Part shown: piece by piece, positions 1 through 11,011 of the stretch
Layout: each line of letters opens with the position of its first letter
How positions within the stretch are numbered: the stretch's first letter is position 1
Source of the DNA: Rutstroemia sp. NJR-2017a BVV2
Taxonomy: Eukaryota > Ascomycota > Leotiomycetes > Helotiales > Rutstroemiaceae
Assembly: GCA_002946415.1 (NCBI GenBank)
Contig: NJPS01000012.1
Location: 62,001 to 126,000 of the forward strand
Length of the DNA: 64,000 nucleotides
Reading direction: 5' to 3'
Notes under the pieces: model-generated
Database searches by the model: none
The model's input: only the letters and a program-made list of their open reading frames with translations
Told to the model about the DNA's origin: nothing
Translations under genes and position numbers: made by a program

Positions 1-337
1 TTAAGGTTGCTGATAACTGCGCAGCCTGTTCACGCACCTCTGGCTGGCGATTTCGTCCAGCTTCCGACGTGTTGGGGACCTGATTAGGATCAATGCCTTT
101 CTCTCGGAGCAACGCTTCATAGCGTTTCAGTCTTTCGTCCACAATATTGTCCTGGACAGTCTTCCGTATTCTTCGAGGTGGCCTCGACTCTCGCGAAATA
201 CATTGTACATTGTGCCTGACACAGGAAGTGCATGGGTTTTGTTTGTCGCACTTGACCTTCCGCTCGAAGCAGCGAATACATGCAAAAGTTGGCTTCGTCA
301 CACCTACCACCTTTGGTGAGGATGTAGAGACATCCAT
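1..337 (-). CDS. Zn2Cys6 binuclear-cluster transcription factor, N-terminal part (runs off the window)
   Basis: Reading the minus strand from an ATG at 335-337 gives an open frame of 112 codons to the left edge. Near residue 20 it has the fungal zinc cluster with spacing C-x2-C-x6-C-x5-C-x2-C-x6-C (it begins ACIRCFERKVKCDKQNPC). An arginine-rich linker (RPPRRIRK) follows, then a stretch compatible with the short dimerisation coil found after Zn2Cys6 clusters. Such proteins bind CGG-type half-sites in the nucleus. The remainder, including any fungal_trans middle domain, lies outside, so the regulated pathway cannot be read. The gene diverges from the FAD monooxygenase at 1235, which makes that gene a candidate target. 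The start is the first in-frame ATG before the cluster and is a choice; the domain call is firm. Confidence 0.88.
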   Translation of the reverse strand, partial: MDVSTSSPKVVGVTKPTFACIRCFERKVKCDKQNPCTSCVRHNVQCISRESRPPRRIRKTVQDNIVDERLKRYEALLREKGIDPNQVPNTSEAGRNRQPEVREQAAQLSATL

Positions 338-564
338 TATCACCAACCTTGATCTCTATTGTACCAGTGACTACTTCGTACAATTCACAAACAAATACCT
401 ACCAACATAGATGTTCTACGGTGTCTTGGCGGGGTAAATACTGGCCTCTAATTGGCGGGAATCTCCAGGTTCGGACACCCGGGGATTGAAATCACCGAAC
501 CCAGCTTCCACTCTCAAAATCCCCGAGCCACTGCTATTTCTCTTTCTTCTACCAATTCCAACTA

Positions 565-1024
565 ATCGTGGGTGCCCCCTTTAGACGAGTTCTCATGCCA
601 GCATGCGCCTAAGTGGGCGAAAGCGAATGAGAACACGCAAGCGAATGAGACTTTTCTACCAAAATCCTCACTTTTATATATAAGAATAATAACAATTAAA
701 TAAGCTTATTAATCCGGGATTTTTTATATTGGATAAGGAGATCTATTCTAGTAGGAATCTCAAAAAAAAGAATTTTAAATAATTTCTCTAAAGGGTTTTA
801 TTAATAATTCTAAAATCTAACTTGAGAAAAGTCAATTTTAGGTGGAAAATTGTACACCAAAAAGTACTGTAAAAATAAGCGATTTTCAGGTACTTTTTTC
901 ATTTGAGATTTAGGTGAGAATCTCACCAAAATCAAAAAGTCTCATTCGCTTGCGTGTTCTCATTCGCTTTCGCCCATTTAAGCGCATGCTGGCATGATAA
1001 AAGCATAAGTGGGGCACCCACGAT
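565..1024. mobile_element. MITE (non-autonomous DNA transposon), 460 bp, TA target duplication
   Basis: The ends are long terminal inverted repeats. The left arm is about 565-657 and the right arm about 932-1024. The outer 14 bases ATCGTGGGTGCCCC are identical on both ends, and an inner stretch of about 60 bp is nearly identical (two visible mismatches). Each arm contains the 12-mer AAGCGAATGAGA twice. TA dinucleotides flank both ends (563-564 and 1025-1026), as expected for a Tc1/mariner-type target site. The core (about 660-930) is AT-rich and has no plausible transposase. The element lies 227 bp from the Zn2Cys6 start and 210 bp from the monooxygenase start. The structure is seen directly; the superfamily is inferred from the TA duplication alone. 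Confidence 0.9.
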
Positions 1025-1133
1025 TAAGGATATCCGTGACCGAGGGATGATGGCAGCAAAAGTCGATTGAAGGATCGCATGCATTTTGCATGGGCTATCT
1101 AGAAAATGGGTGCTGCCTTGCGTGGCTCCTGAG

Positions 1134-1141
1134 TATATATA
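1134..1141 (+). promoter_or_regulatory. TATA-like element upstream of the FAD monooxygenase
   Basis: The octamer TATATATA lies 94 bp before the ATG at 1235, between the right end of the MITE and the gene. Position and sequence fit a core promoter TATA box; this is inference from spacing only. Confidence 0.4.
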
Positions 1142-1234
1142 CTCCGCATGTTCCTCCATGATATTCACATTCATCATATTCAATATCTCACTTCGCAATC
1201 TCAGAAATACACCTCCCCTCAACGACTAGAAGAC

Positions 1235-2470
1235 ATGTCTGCGCCTCAGCTAAAAGTCCTTATATCAGGAGCAGGTATAGCAGGGCCATCCCTCGCATAC
1301 TGGCTTGCTAGGACGCGTCTTCGTGCTTCTATTACCATCATTGAGCGATCACCTGTTCCACGAGTCACTGGTCAGGCAGTTGACCTTCGCGGACCTGCCA
1401 TTGAGGTAGTGAAGAAAATGGGACTGTTGGACGCTGTTCGTTCGGCTTCCACAACAGAGGAAGGAACACAGTTCTTGAGTGCCTCGGGGAAGCCTGTCGC
1501 CCTGTTTGGCAAGGGGGATGCTTTCACTGCCGAGTACGAAATCCTCCGAGGAGACCTATCACGACTTTTCATGCAAGCTACGGATGGCTTAGAGAATGTT
1601 CGTTATGTATACGCCGATTCGATCAAGTCTCTGGAGCAGAAAGACAAGAACGTCACCGTATCTTTTACCGGGGGCTCACAGGACACCTATGACTTGGTAG
1701 TTGCAGCCGACGGTTCAACTTCGAGGACTCGATCAATGTTCCTGGATGAAAAAATTCTCAAACAGTGTTACGGGTTTCTAGGCCAATACACTGCATTCTT
1801 CAGTATTCCCCGTCAATCGAGCGATACCAACCTGTGGAAAATTTACAACTCCCCCAAAGGTCTAGGTATCATGACACGGCCGCATAGAAATCCTTCCACC
1901 ATGGGTGTATACCTATGTATCACAACGCCAACGCGTGGAGAACGGGACCAAGCAGTCGAAGACGCTATGAATAACGGCACTGAAGCCACAAAGCGTATGC
2001 TGCACGCGTACTTTGACGACGCTGGATGGGAAGCCAAGCGTGTATTGGCGGGAATGGACCAAGCAGAAGACTTCTACATGAGTCGATCAGCGCAGGTCAA
2101 ACTCCCCAAATGGGTCAACCAACGGGCCTGCGTACTTGGTGATGCAGCATGGGCGACTTTCGGTGTTGGTACGAGTCTTGCTGTCGAAGGGTCCTATGTA
2201 CTAGCGGGCGAGCTTTCCAAGATCCAAAGCAGCGATGATGTTCCGGCAGCGTTGAAAAGATACGAAGATGTCTTCCGACCAATATATTTAAAATCAGAAG
2301 AACTCCCTCCTGGGTTTCCACAGATTATGTTCCCTCAAACGAGGATGGCCTTGAAGGTTAGGGATTCGCTAGTGTGGATTGTGGGAAAGACGAAGTTATA
2401 TAAACTTTTCCTGGGAGGGCAGGATGAGAATTTGGAGATGCCAATATATGATTGGAGAGAAGCCAATTGA
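1235..2470 (+). CDS. FAD-dependent monooxygenase (PHBH/TetX-like group A flavoprotein)
   Basis: An intronless 411-residue frame. An in-frame ATG at 1148 would add 29 residues that look like UTR, so I chose the ATG just before the flavin fold. Visible motifs are the dinucleotide-binding GAGIAG at residues 12-17, the DG motif region (VVAADG, about 157-165) and the GD motif of the FAD ribityl site (CVLGDAAWATFGVG, about 299-312). This order defines the FAD_binding_3 family of single-component NAD(P)H-dependent hydroxylases acting on aromatic or polyketide-like substrates. Length is typical. No signal peptide or membrane anchor is seen. The substrate cannot be deduced. It diverges from the Zn2Cys6 gene, an arrangement common in catabolic or secondary-metabolite loci, but no other pathway gene is in view. 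Confidence 0.88.
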   Translation: MSAPQLKVLISGAGIAGPSLAYWLARTRLRASITIIERSPVPRVTGQAVDLRGPAIEVVKKMGLLDAVRSASTTEEGTQFLSASGKPVALFGKGDAFTAEYEILRGDLSRLFMQATDGLENVRYVYADSIKSLEQKDKNVTVSFTGGSQDTYDLVVAADGSTSRTRSMFLDEKILKQCYGFLGQYTAFFSIPRQSSDTNLWKIYNSPKGLGIMTRPHRNPSTMGVYLCITTPTRGERDQAVEDAMNNGTEATKRMLHAYFDDAGWEAKRVLAGMDQAEDFYMSRSAQVKLPKWVNQRACVLGDAAWATFGVGTSLAVEGSYVLAGELSKIQSSDDVPAALKRYEDVFRPIYLKSEELPPGFPQIMFPQTRMALKVRDSLVWIVGKTKLYKLFLGGQDENLEMPIYDWREAN

Positions 2471-3380
2471 GTGTCGGAGTTCTTATTCTCCTTTGAGCAT
2501 TTCTAGGAGATATCTTTTTGGGGCAGTGGAAGATTGTGGTTAATATTGTGCCTCCTGCATGGACTGATTCAATATACTAATCATATGTTTTGGGACTTCC
2601 ACACTGGATTAATGACTTCCCTCTATAGGTATTAAGACAAATATTCACCTCACTACCATTGCATGGCCTAGCATCCACACTAATGTTTCGAAAGCCTCAC
2701 ATCGCAATTGTGGGATTCTTGGAAAGACTTAACACTTTAGGTGTAAGTTACCCGTATATGAGAAAATTTATCTTATTAAGACAGAAAGAAATAAGCTATT
2801 ATTGACACTGTAATTCTAGGATTAGATACCGCCCTAGGGCGTTGGGTAACGACGACCTTGAGGGAGGGTCACTCTCGACCGATCCCATCCCCCGAAGATG
2901 ATTCCCCTCTTTCCGCCCTGCATCCGGAATCACGTCAGTCCCCATAGTATCGTCCTCCTCGAGATGAATTGGGCGTATGGATCTGCGGATATTATGTGAC
3001 GTGGAAGTGGTCGTCTGGTGAACCGTCATGAGAAAGAGAAATAGTACCGTCGCCGACTCTGATTTTCGCCGACTCACCGCGACAAAAGGGTCGTCGACGC
3101 AATTGACAAATCAAACACAACCATTCGTTTGGAGCAGCAGGAATCCCACCGCCGTCTTTGACTTCCAGCGAACTTTGATAGCCACAAGAATCCCCACGCA
3201 TACCTCCAATTCACAACATAACAGATCAGCTCGTGGCAGATACTACGGCAACATATTCAGGATTAATAGCCACGGCTCGTTCTTATCAAAGGTAGTTCAT
3301 ATTGTATCTATCACAACTCCACATCTCTCGTCACATGCATATCATCGTAATATCGGTCATCTCCCGTATCGATGAGATTA
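2471..3380. other. Intergenic, no supported gene
   Basis: Between the monooxygenase stop and the zinc-finger ORF. Several short frames on both strands (for example 3028-3375 plus and 2799-3077 minus) lack recognisable domains. One minus-strand frame near 3092-3201 has a C-x2-C pair but cannot be joined confidently to the neighbouring zinc-finger ORF. Confidence 0.5.
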
Positions 3381-3995
3381 TCATCCTCGTCTATCCCGTC
3401 GGTGCATATTCGACACCCCAAGTATCTCACGCATCGGTCGTCGGTCGTCCAAATTTGCTCGTTGCATATCGTGCCCTCGGGAGTTTTGAAGGGCTGATGA
3501 TGCTTGCTTGACATTTAATGTCGGTTCCCTTCGATGATTGTCCATCGTTCCGTGTGGTGGTGCATCTCTGACAGTGTAATTGGATGAGAGGTTAGAGGAG
3601 CATGCAGCTATACGATCAGCCCTGTGCAGTTCTTGGTCCTCAAGCCAAGCTTCAATTCGCGCGTCTTGGAATTGAAATTCGACTGAGTTTGATTGAGGTT
3701 TCCCATCGTATGTATTCTCTTGGAGCACGTCTTTAGGTAAGCAGGCATCCGCTTCTCGACGACTCCTCACCTCAGCCTTATGTGCATGTCGTGCGCGTTT
3801 CATTGCTTCCGCTCGTTCCCTACGTTGATGTTCTGCAACATAGAGCCTCGTATTTTGTTCTTGACGCCATGTCTCATAATCGCATATGGTCGTCCTGTGA
3901 CGTTTAAGCCCGCTGGCGTTTTTATATGATTTGCGACAATTAGGGCACCTAACATAACCTTGAAAAGGACCCTCTTGAATTGTATATCTATCCAT
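3381..3995 (-). CDS. Hypothetical protein with one C2HC-type zinc finger
   Basis: A 204-residue single-exon frame starting at ATG 3993-3995. Residues about 17-38 read C-x2-C-x12-H-x4-C (CPNCRKSY...GLKRHRTTIC), which resembles a C2H2 finger whose last ligand is Cys. The next 40 or so residues are rich in Arg, Glu and Ala and would form a charged helix. The rest is polar and probably disordered. I do not recognise a family. It diverges from the Eme1-like gene 466 bp away. Overlapping frames at 3311-3514 are also open, so the 3' end may be spliced differently. A nucleic-acid-binding role is only suggested by the finger. Confidence 0.45.
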   Translation of the reverse strand: MDRYTIQEGPFQGYVRCPNCRKSYKNASGLKRHRTTICDYETWRQEQNTRLYVAEHQRRERAEAMKRARHAHKAEVRSRREADACLPKDVLQENTYDGKPQSNSVEFQFQDARIEAWLEDQELHRADRIAACSSNLSSNYTVRDAPPHGTMDNHRREPTLNVKQASSALQNSRGHDMQRANLDDRRPMREILGVSNMHRRDRRG

Positions 3996-4460
3996 GGGGA
4001 CCAGCAGACAAGTCTAGGAAGCTGATAGTTCGAGGTGGTGTAGGACAATCCGAGCGCGTCGCGTTAATGTACATGAAGCAATAAGAGAGTGTAAAAGAGT
4101 TGAATTGTCTATCTATCTGGCTATGTGGGAATCGTTTCTTATGCTGTAAAGAAGGGCCGATTTATCGTACCATAATCAATGAAAACTCTGCACCCTAAAC
4201 GATCCCATAGTTGTCGTCTCATCTTCATTCACCAAGTAGTTATCAGAGAATCATAACACGTGATCACCCGTCAACTCCGTAGGATTTCGGTGGGGTGTCG
4301 CGTACACGACTCCTAGCACGCGTCATGATGTTGATATAGTAAATATTTCCTTCTCTCGACCTCAATAACCACCGGACTTTGATCTAATTGGTAGCGTTTT
4401 TGAACCAGGGCTTCAGACAGCATTTATGCCTCAAAAACCATCCACTTGGAAACATCAACA

Positions 4461-6687
4461 ATGCCCGAGGTAATCGAGATTTCCGATTCCGAGCCAGAAC
4501 TTCCAAGAAAATCAAAGTCCACGGTAAAAGCAACGACAACTAGCTCAGGACCAACAGATAAATTCAATTATGCATTTGCCGAATTCGACGAACGGTTGAG
4601 CTCTGAGTTATCGAAAACTCACCCTGTTGCGACGTCGTCAAAAGCAAGAGAACCGCTTGCGACCAAGGACAAATTTCAGAATCATTCAACAATTACTGTG
4701 GGCGATGGCGTACAAATCCCATTCCTTTCAGATGATTTCAACACAACCCTCGGGTCGGTGTTCGACGACACTCCTGCGCAACATAAAACGAGCACGAATA
4801 CATCACTGAAGGCCCCAAGCAAGGAGAAGGAAATCTATGTTTTGGACGATTCGGATGATCCATTTACTAGCCCACCAGCAGCAAAGCGACAGAAGTTATC
4901 GCCACCTAGGGATAATGCACCAAGAGCTGGCGCATGGAAGAGGACAGTCTCAGATATTGAATCTATAAAATCAAATGGTCCTAGGACATACAATGAGAAG
5001 GGTTTGAAAAGGTCAAGGACAACAGGTTCACTGCCAATATCGGATCCGATAATCTTTACAAGCTCACCCGAGGTGTCGATGAAAGCAACCAAAAAGGGGA
5101 AGGAGAGAGAGAACTATATCTTGGATGACGATGATGAGCTTGAGAGGCCAAGGATACCTTCGAATTTGGGTAGTAGAAGACAGAAATCTGACGATCCATT
5201 TGCTTCGGACGACGACTTTGTGATGCCAAGCGTATTCTCCAATTCGAACAATAAGAGACAGGAATTGAGCGATCCTTTTGACTTAAACGATGACTTGCCT
5301 CCTCTTGAGGGTCTCGACGCTCGCCATCTAGTTAAGGAGAAACCTCGAAAACCGAGCGAAACACATTTTGAAGATTCCGGCGATGAGCAAACAGCTAGAA
5401 ATAACAGCCGGAAACCCTCAGCTATGAACATAGACGATTCAGACGTTGAGGCTGCACCTGGAGCGAAGTCTCGCAAGAAGACCGAGAGCGCAGAAGACCG
5501 GGCGCGGAAAGCCGCCGAGAAGAAAACAGCCAAAGAAGCCGACAAAGAGCAAAAGCGCATCGAGAGAGAGTACACCAAAGCCGCCAAAGCGAAGGAGAAA
5601 GAAAAAGCCAAAGATATAGCCAGAGTCAACATCGACCGTACGAAACCAGAAATCTCGCTCCCTGAAATGACTGTTCTTCTACCCAATATCCTAGACGCTG
5701 CTGTAAAGGGCCAGACCACATTCGCGCTGGATGATCTGGGATGCAAACATACCGAATGGGCAGCCGCGGGGAAGCCAGTCGTTAAATGGAACCGCACGGT
5801 GACGTCGAGGTTTAATCCTGAGACAGACATCTGGGAACCAATGCGCGCTGTTACGAAAGAGGAGAAGCAGATTCTCATCTACGTCCCAGCCAAGAAATTC
5901 ATCGAGATGGCCCTCGCCACAGAGCAGCAGGAGAGCATCAATTCCCACATCACAACCCTGAAGACTCAATTCCCCTCCTACTCCATCATCTACCTAATCG
6001 AAGGCCTCACCGCCTGGCGCCGCCATAATAGAAATATCTCCGACCGCCAATACAAAGCCGCTGTGCGCAGCCACATCCCGTCGGAAATCCCGACCACGGC
6101 GCAGAGGAAGCAGAAGGCGAAGGCGGAGGGGTATGTTGAGGCGGATGAGGCGATTGAAGATGCGTTGCTGGAGTTGCAGGTGCTGCATGAGGTGTTTATT
6201 CATCATACTGTTAAGCCGTCGGATACGGCGAAGTGGATCGCCAAGTTTACTTTGCATATCTCTACTATCCCATATATGTGCGTTCCTCTTCCCCACTCCC
6301 TCCCCCCTTTTCTCCCACACCCACACCCCCAAACCCCAAAACACCACATTAACCCCTCACAGAACCCAACAAGAAACCTCCACCGCCGCCTTCTGCATGC
6401 GCACAGGCCAAATCAAAAGCGGCGTGGACGCGCAGGACATCTTCATCAAAATGCTAAGCGAGATCCACCGGGTGACGCCGAACATGGCAGCAGGTATTGC
6501 GGCAGAGTATCCGAGTGCGCAGAAGCTGTTGCTGGCATTTAAGAAGGAGGGCCCCGGGGTGTTGAGCGAGTGTCGGAAGGGGAGGAATGTGGACGGGGGG
6601 GCGACGGATGCGAGGCTGGGGGAGAGGGTGAGTAGGAGGGTTGCGAAGGTGTGGTTGGGGTGGGAGGAGGCGTGTGAGGATGTTTAG
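4461..6687 (+). CDS. EME1: Crossover junction endonuclease subunit Eme1/Mms4-like
   Basis: Two exons, 4461-6277 and 6363-6687 (intron GTGCGT...TCACAG, 85 bp), give 713 residues. The first ATG is at 4461. The N-terminal half is disordered and acidic, with three hydrophobic-then-acidic patches (VIEISDSE, IYVLDDSDD, NYILDDDDE) resembling SUMO-interacting motifs. A Lys/Ala/Glu-rich coil covers about 350-400. The C-terminal part matches the ERCC4-like fold of Eme1: YIYLIEGL-type core (here IIYLIEGLTAW), RQYKAAVRS, then a HhH-like tail. The splice is supported because exon 2 continues this domain in frame (TSTAAFCMRTGQIKSG). Eme1 pairs with Mus81 to cut branched DNA at stalled forks and recombination intermediates in the nucleus. 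It is usually the non-catalytic partner. Identification rests on recall of the family. Confidence 0.85.
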
Positions 6688-7422
6688 GGGGAGAGGAGGG
6701 GAGAGGATATGGATGAGAAGGGGTAGGGAGGGGGGATAGGAGTTAGGGTGGGTTTGATAGATATACTGGCTAAGGACTGCATGGCTAGATGGCTAGATGA
6801 TTAGACGGACTATGGCGCACGGAAACACATGTACTACTTATGAAGCGAGACCTCCGAAACGGGGAAATGATGTGCTACTGCATGCGCTATGCTATGTATA
6901 ACTAACGTCTAGAAGTTAGTAGATAGATTATTTCATCGGGAAGATGATAAGATATGATTAGATCGATACTCAAACTCTCATTATTTATACGTTTGATTTG
7001 TATGGGATAAGTGGATCTATAGTATTATATTGTATTGAGATAAGTTATAGATTTTATATTTCTTTGATCCTTGCTTGCTTGCTTGCTTGCTATCTTACAG
7101 ATATTCCATCCATCCATTTCTCTATCCATCTTTCTGTGTATCTATAATGCCTATAATTCCTTTCCTTCCCGCTCATATTCTTTTTCAACTGACCCGAACT
7201 AAATAGAATAGACTACAATCCACCTCCAAGATTTTATAGAAGAAGCGAAAAAACTCCGCGTAACGCCAAAAATGCTAATACCATGTTCCTATGCCGTGCT
7301 GTGCCCGCCAGTCCCGTTGTCCGTCGTATCGTGTCGTATACATGCATGAGAAATTACGCATTTCCATTCCATTTCCCGTCCACGAATTCTCATCTCATCC
7401 CACAATCTCCAAAAACACACAC
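6688..7422. other. Intergenic between converging genes
   Basis: Contains the 3' flanks of the Eme1-like gene and the GH76 gene, which converge here. A short (CTTG)n microsatellite runs at about 7070-7091. The plus-strand frames from 7283 onward are antisense shadows of the GH76 gene. No gene is supported. Confidence 0.6.
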
Positions 7423-8995
7423 TCACCCACTCCCCTCCAAAACCATAAATGCGCTCCCCCCCAACACACTCAACAGCACCGCCAGCGTCGCAAACCCCGC
7501 GCCGACCCGATCCCCCTGCGTAATCGTCACCGTCTGCGCCTTCATCGCCTTCATCCCCGCACTACTGCCCTGTCCCGCGCCCACATTCCCGACGCTCGTT
7601 CCCCCCGTACTATTCGTGACCGGCGCCTTCACCTGCACGCCCTTGACGCCCACCATAGCCGACTGGATCGCGCCCAGCGCGCTCATCTGCTGGCCGACGC
7701 CGGTATTCCCGTCGTACGTGCCGTTGTTCCATTTGAAGCCGCAGGCGTTGTTGGGGCCGGTGCAGGCGGAAGAGGCGCCGGTAGCGGATGCTTGCAGGAG
7801 GGGGTAGATGGTAGGGGCGGTGAAAGGCGCTAGGACAGAGGTGCTCGCGAGCCAGGCGGTGAAGTACGCTTTGAAGGAGACTTGGTCGGTGTTGCAGGTG
7901 TTGGCTCGTTCGCAGGCTTGCTCGGTTATGATGGGGGGTGTGGAGGAGGCGAAGATGGCGGCGGTGCGGTTAAGGATGGCGGTGGTGCGTTGCTGCCAGG
8001 TGGAGTTGCCGTTTGTCTGTTGGGGTTAGATTCTTGTGTTTGGTTTTGCTGGGTTTGGTAGAAGAGAGAAGGGGGAAAGGGTAAAGCCGATGAGGCGCGG
8101 GAGGGACTTACATAATTATACATGTTAGCAGCGCCATGCAAATAGATCCCCGCATTGTAACTCCACTGTAAACGAACTATTTTCGCACAATTATCCGTGT
8201 CGCTGCTCCCGTCATAAATATTGTAATCTTTATCAATAAGCCCAATGCTCTGCTCCCACTCCCAAACCCTTTCCACCCATTCAGCATACGTATTGTTGCC
8301 CGTATATCTTGCCAGCCTTGCTCCCAAATTCATCAAACATCCATTGGCAATAGAATTCTTATACGAATAACCGTTGTTAAAAGGGAAAATCTGCCATCGT
8401 AATCCGCCGTTGCATGTGCTTGGGTCCCACCGGCTGGCCATTTCATTAAAGACTGCTTGAGCAAGTGCTAACCATTGAGGTTTGTCTGAAGGGGGATTCT
8501 CGAAATTAGACTCGGCAGCCAGCATTGCAGCCATTCCCCAGAACCCTTGATCGTCGTTTCCTTCGTCTTTGGTTTGGTTGACGGGCATGTAGTCGGCTTC
8601 GTCTCCGGCTTGGAAGAGTAGGGCTTGAGATATTATGGAGTTGTAGGTAGTGTCGCCGGTGTAGCGCCAGTAGTCGATCAAAGTCATGAACATGCCTCCT
8701 CCCTCCCACCAGAAGTATGGAGGGGGCAGTAATCCGGGGACTTGGCCCTGTAGAGATGTTAGGAGAAGAAGTGAATTTGTGGGGTGAGATACATACGGAT
8801 TCATTTCCATGGTAGTATGATACCAGACCCGCTGCTACTGTCCTTGCAGCACCTTTTAACGAATCTATCGGCCCATGTTAACGTGTGTAAAGTGTCTCAC
8901 ATAGCAATCAACATACCTGAAGAAGTTGGGTCGACTGAAAGAGCATTTACACCAACCAGACCCAGCAGAGGAAGTAACCAAGAATGAACCCTCAT
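7423..8995 (-). CDS. GH76 mannan endo-1,6-alpha-mannosidase, Dfg5/Dcw1-like, GPI-type
   Basis: Four exons on the minus strand: 8995-8917, 8864-8797, 8747-8112 and 8016-7423, giving 458 residues with every junction GT...AG. The N-terminus is a signal peptide ([18 protein letters not shown]). The catalytic region has the GH76 Asp pair in NDDQGFWG (about 112-119), the family landmark PAPYYWWE-like [10 protein letters not shown] and LRWQIF. Near the C-terminus come the conserved CNTDQ and [12 protein letters not shown] motifs, then a Ser/Gly/Thr-rich stretch and a hydrophobic tail, as in a GPI-anchor signal. Dfg5/Dcw1 proteins act at the plasma membrane or wall and are thought to transfer GPI mannoproteins to wall glucan by processing the alpha-mannan part of the anchor. 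Family assignment is firm; which paralogue it is stays open. Confidence 0.93.
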
Positions 8996-11011
8996 TATGA
9001 ATTATGTATATTTCCAAACAAGATTTCCAAAAACTCAGGATATCAAAAATGAAGAAAGTCAGATCAAAATCGTCAACCAAGACGAGTTGGCAGGGTCTTG
9101 GTAAAGGCTTATACCAACCGGCCGGCGGGGCGCAGGCGCAAAGCCAAAGGATCGAGATGATGCCAAGAAGGTAATATCGTGATGATGTTATGTAGCCCTA
9201 TCAAAGGAGCACTTTGGAATCACTCAAAAAAAAAAAAAAAAAACGTTCGTATAAGCGCGGCGTAATAATTAATTCCAAGTAGTAAGAAGGAGGGGATCGT
9301 AGGAAGAGACGACAGAGACAGATAAACAGAACCTCGCTGCTAATTCTGAAAGGAGAGACCGAATAGAAACGCACGAATGAATGAATGAATGACCGAAGCA
9401 ATTCCCGACAATATACTATATTATCTGGAGATTGTTTACACGACAATGTTGCGTGAATGGAGAGAAGAAGAAGAGAACTCGTGAAGTGTGAAATGAAATA
9501 AGTTGAAATGAGAACGACACACACATGTCATGTCAGATCATCTCATCTCGCTCCATCGATGCGCGTGCAAAAAGCTTGTTAAGCACACCACAGCACGGTG
9601 GTGCAGCGAAGGATGAAGAGAGATTGAAACTCGGAAATCTTACAGCGTGTATGAGATAGTTGAGGAATTGGGTGGGAAACGGCAGTGAGTGATGTAAGGC
9701 ATACGAGATGTGAAACGGTGGAAGTATCGCGACCTCAGCTCTGATACACCCACTTGGCCCCGCGGTAGGATTGATGTGACCAACTGAAATAGCCGACCGT
9801 ATCGCCAACTGCTTGCTCCGCCACAGCTGTCAGTATGCAATTAACCTTGGATGGGGGAATTGCTCTCGTGTTATAGGATAAGTAGAGCTGGTGGTAGCCG
9901 GAAGGAAGGATGGAATGGAGGGGGGATGTAGTCTGATAAATCCCGAGACAAGTTTGTTGGAGAAAAGACGGGAGACGGGAGTCAAGGGGTGGTTGGAAAG
10001 CGTGACATTCGTAACTGTAAGCCTCGCCCTATTCATTGTCAGTGCTGGAGACTTGCTTTTGCGTTGCGCACGCACTGAACTCAGATCAGAAATGCAAATA
10101 CAAACACAAAGAAGATTCACTCAACGAGAGGTTCATCTACGAGTAAAGTTGTGAAGCTAATATCTAAGTCTCTGAAAGTGGAGGACGTTAGCGATAAGGA
10201 TGAGATTTAAGCCAACGACAGCGAACAAACGTCTATTTCGTGGCGATCAAGATCCACACCGACGGCAACGAAGCGCTAGGATCTCTTCAATCTATATCTT
10301 CAAGACCTAGAGCATCTTCTATGCAACCATTTGGGAGAAGTTAGGAAGTTGTGATTGTGAGAAGGAGATAATACACATCTAATCGCCAGGAATTGATTTA
10401 TATCCTCAATCTATCAAAGTTAACTACTCGGTGGGATTTCGAAAGACGCATCACCAAAATTTGCGAATAGCCTCAATTATCCTTTTCTGGACCAAAAGAT
10501 TTAAATAAATTCGATCTTAGATTTCAAGAAAATCCAATTTAATGAGCTACCAGTATCAATCTCGGTTGGTTCGATGATAAGTTCTGATTTTTGAATTGAA
10601 AGTGTTTTGAGAAATCATGCTTTGCTTCAACAACACGGAATCCTCACCATTTCTATATATAAAAAAGGAATGTCTTCCGGACCCATATACAAATATACCA
10701 CGCCATCTTCAATGTAGTACCAGTGAACGAAACCGCCTCCAAATCGGCACACCATAGAGTAGAAAGGACACACATCTCCCTTAATCCAAATCCATCCACC
10801 ATTTCAATAACCAACCACCCAAACATATCTTCCCCTCCCACCGCAGAAAGCAAAACCATCCTCCCCGTCGAGATGAGATTATCTATCTCTCCGACAATGC
10901 ATATCCTAAAAACCCTACGTATTAATAGAAAAAAAAAGTACAAAAGAAAGCAACAACCAGCACCTTCCCAGAGCCATTTTTCTCCCGCATTAATCCAGCC
11001 GATCAATCATC
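8996..11011. other. 2-kb intergenic region
   Basis: Upstream of the GH76 gene and downstream of the charged protein gene. It holds a poly-A run of about 18 at 9227-9244, a short (GAAT)n tract near 9375-9392, and only short frames without recognisable domains. I see no gene, tRNA or mobile element. Confidence 0.55.

Noticed and set aside
5114..5878. 254-codon minus-strand frame
   Set aside because: Lies wholly inside exon 1 of the Eme1-like gene; its serine-rich content mirrors the acidic/lysine-rich sense strand.
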